DNA from: Pseudomonas flavescens
Lineage (GTDB): Bacteria > Pseudomonadota > Gammaproteobacteria > Pseudomonadales > Pseudomonadaceae
DNA: 64,000 bases
Reading direction: 5' to 3'
Assembly (NCBI RefSeq): GCF_013408425.1
Contig: NZ_JACBYV010000001.1
Location: 992,001-1,056,000 of the forward strand
The notes beneath the pieces are model-generated. The model saw nothing but the letters and a program-made list of their open reading frames with translations, searched no databases and was not told where the DNA came from. Each line of letters opens with the position of its first letter. Position 1 is the first letter of the stretch. Position numbers and translations under genes: made by a program. Positions 63,688-64,000 of the stretch are shown in pieces.

Positions 63688-64000
63688 CTAGCAAGCTTGA
63701 ACATCCTGGACTCCAGACGCCAGGGACTTGTCCTCGTATGAACGGATGAAAATGTCTACCGTCCGCTCCACGATCACCTCAATCTCCGCACGGTCTAGCG
63801 GCTCACGATTGCCTCTGATCTGGGTGAGGATGACGAGTCCATCAATCATCCCCAAGAAGTGACGTGCGGCGACCTCAGGGTCATGAACTACAAGGATATT
63901 TCGCCGGGCCAGCTTGACGAAGTAAGCACAGACTACCTCTTGGACGGGCTGCTCAATGATCTCTTCAAACCTGCGGCTTAGCTGGGGGAAGCGCTTGCTT
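63688..64000 (-). CDS. TetR-family regulator, C-terminal part (cut by window edge)
   Basis: The frame, open at the right edge, encodes the ligand-binding part of a TetR-type repressor: FEEIIEQPVQEVVCAYFVKL, DPEVAARHFLGMIDGLVI and the terminal IEVIVERTVDIFIRSYED. This resembles the AefR-like C-terminal domain. The N-terminal HTH is outside the window. Confidence 0.7.
   Translation of the reverse strand, partial: SKRFPQLSRRFEEIIEQPVQEVVCAYFVKLARRNILVVHDPEVAARHFLGMIDGLVILTQIRGNREPLDRAEIEVIVERTVDIFIRSYEDKSLASGVQDVQAC

Overview
The window looks like a large accessory region of a Pseudomonas-type gammaproteobacterium. The evidence is a tmk fragment with Pseudomonas-like sequence at the left edge, an MvaT-type H-NS-like silencer, pairs of TonB-dependent copper/siderophore receptors, and GC-rich codon use interrupted by visibly AT-richer defence genes. 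No rRNA, tRNA, CRISPR array, integrase or complete insertion sequence was found, so the ends of the mobile element cannot be fixed. On the left, the thymidylate kinase reading frame stops matching its family at about position 161. It runs straight into a gene-poor stretch carrying repeated CGTAAACC motifs, which looks like the end of a transposon or island inserted into tmk.

Layout. (1) 776-5511: a tightly packed four-gene operon of unrecognised proteins, one with a possible nuclease motif and one with a long hydrophobic segment. It is a candidate undescribed defence system. (2) 5675-10077: a zinc-ribbon/RES-domain protein with small neighbours, a non-coding stretch, and several orphan genes. 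(3) 10245-16883 (minus): a Gabija-like pair (OLD-type ATPase/TOPRIM nuclease plus UvrD-like helicase) downstream of a HelD-like helicase with an embedded nuclease domain. (4) 17066-20893 (plus): a RiboL-PSP-HEPN-like protein, then an ABC-type ATPase and an HNH nuclease that resemble Septu. (5) 20953-22450: an MvaT-family silencer and a secreted endonuclease I. (6) 22648-33219: metabolic and regulatory genes (LLM oxidoreductase, LysR, quinone-oxidoreductase-like enzyme, two exported metallo-beta-lactamase-fold hydrolases, GlxA-type AraC regulator, cysteine hydrolase, HxlR/NmrA pair). (7) 33480-50222: an IS66 remnant, then a copper-handling region with three DUF2946 proteins, a PepSY protein, two TonB receptors, PCu(A)C and SCO1, mixed with two more GlxA-type regulators, lipoproteins, a DUF2384-like orphan and a diheme cytochrome c. 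(8) 50435-54470: a decayed LysR gene, an HTH regulator, a metallophosphoesterase, a HAD phosphatase and orphans. (9) 54595-63294 (minus): six consecutive genes. (10) 63488-64000: a 59-residue orphan and the end of a TetR-type regulator.

The most interesting feature is the last operon. Read in transcription order it encodes a 155-residue peptide with four repeats of LxTKT-x4-ExDD, an MvdC/MvdD-type ATP-grasp ligase, a multi-pass membrane protein, an OLD-type ATPase/TOPRIM nuclease, a compact UvrD-like helicase, and a 1249-residue protein ending in a PD-(D/E)XK-like motif. Three of the five junctions overlap. The first two genes are a convincing graspetide (omega-ester peptide) precursor and macrocyclase. 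The last three form a Gabija-like nuclease/helicase pair with an extra large nuclease. A single transcription unit joining a RiPP pathway to a nuclease-helicase defence module would be unusual. That they work together is inferred from gene order and has not been shown.
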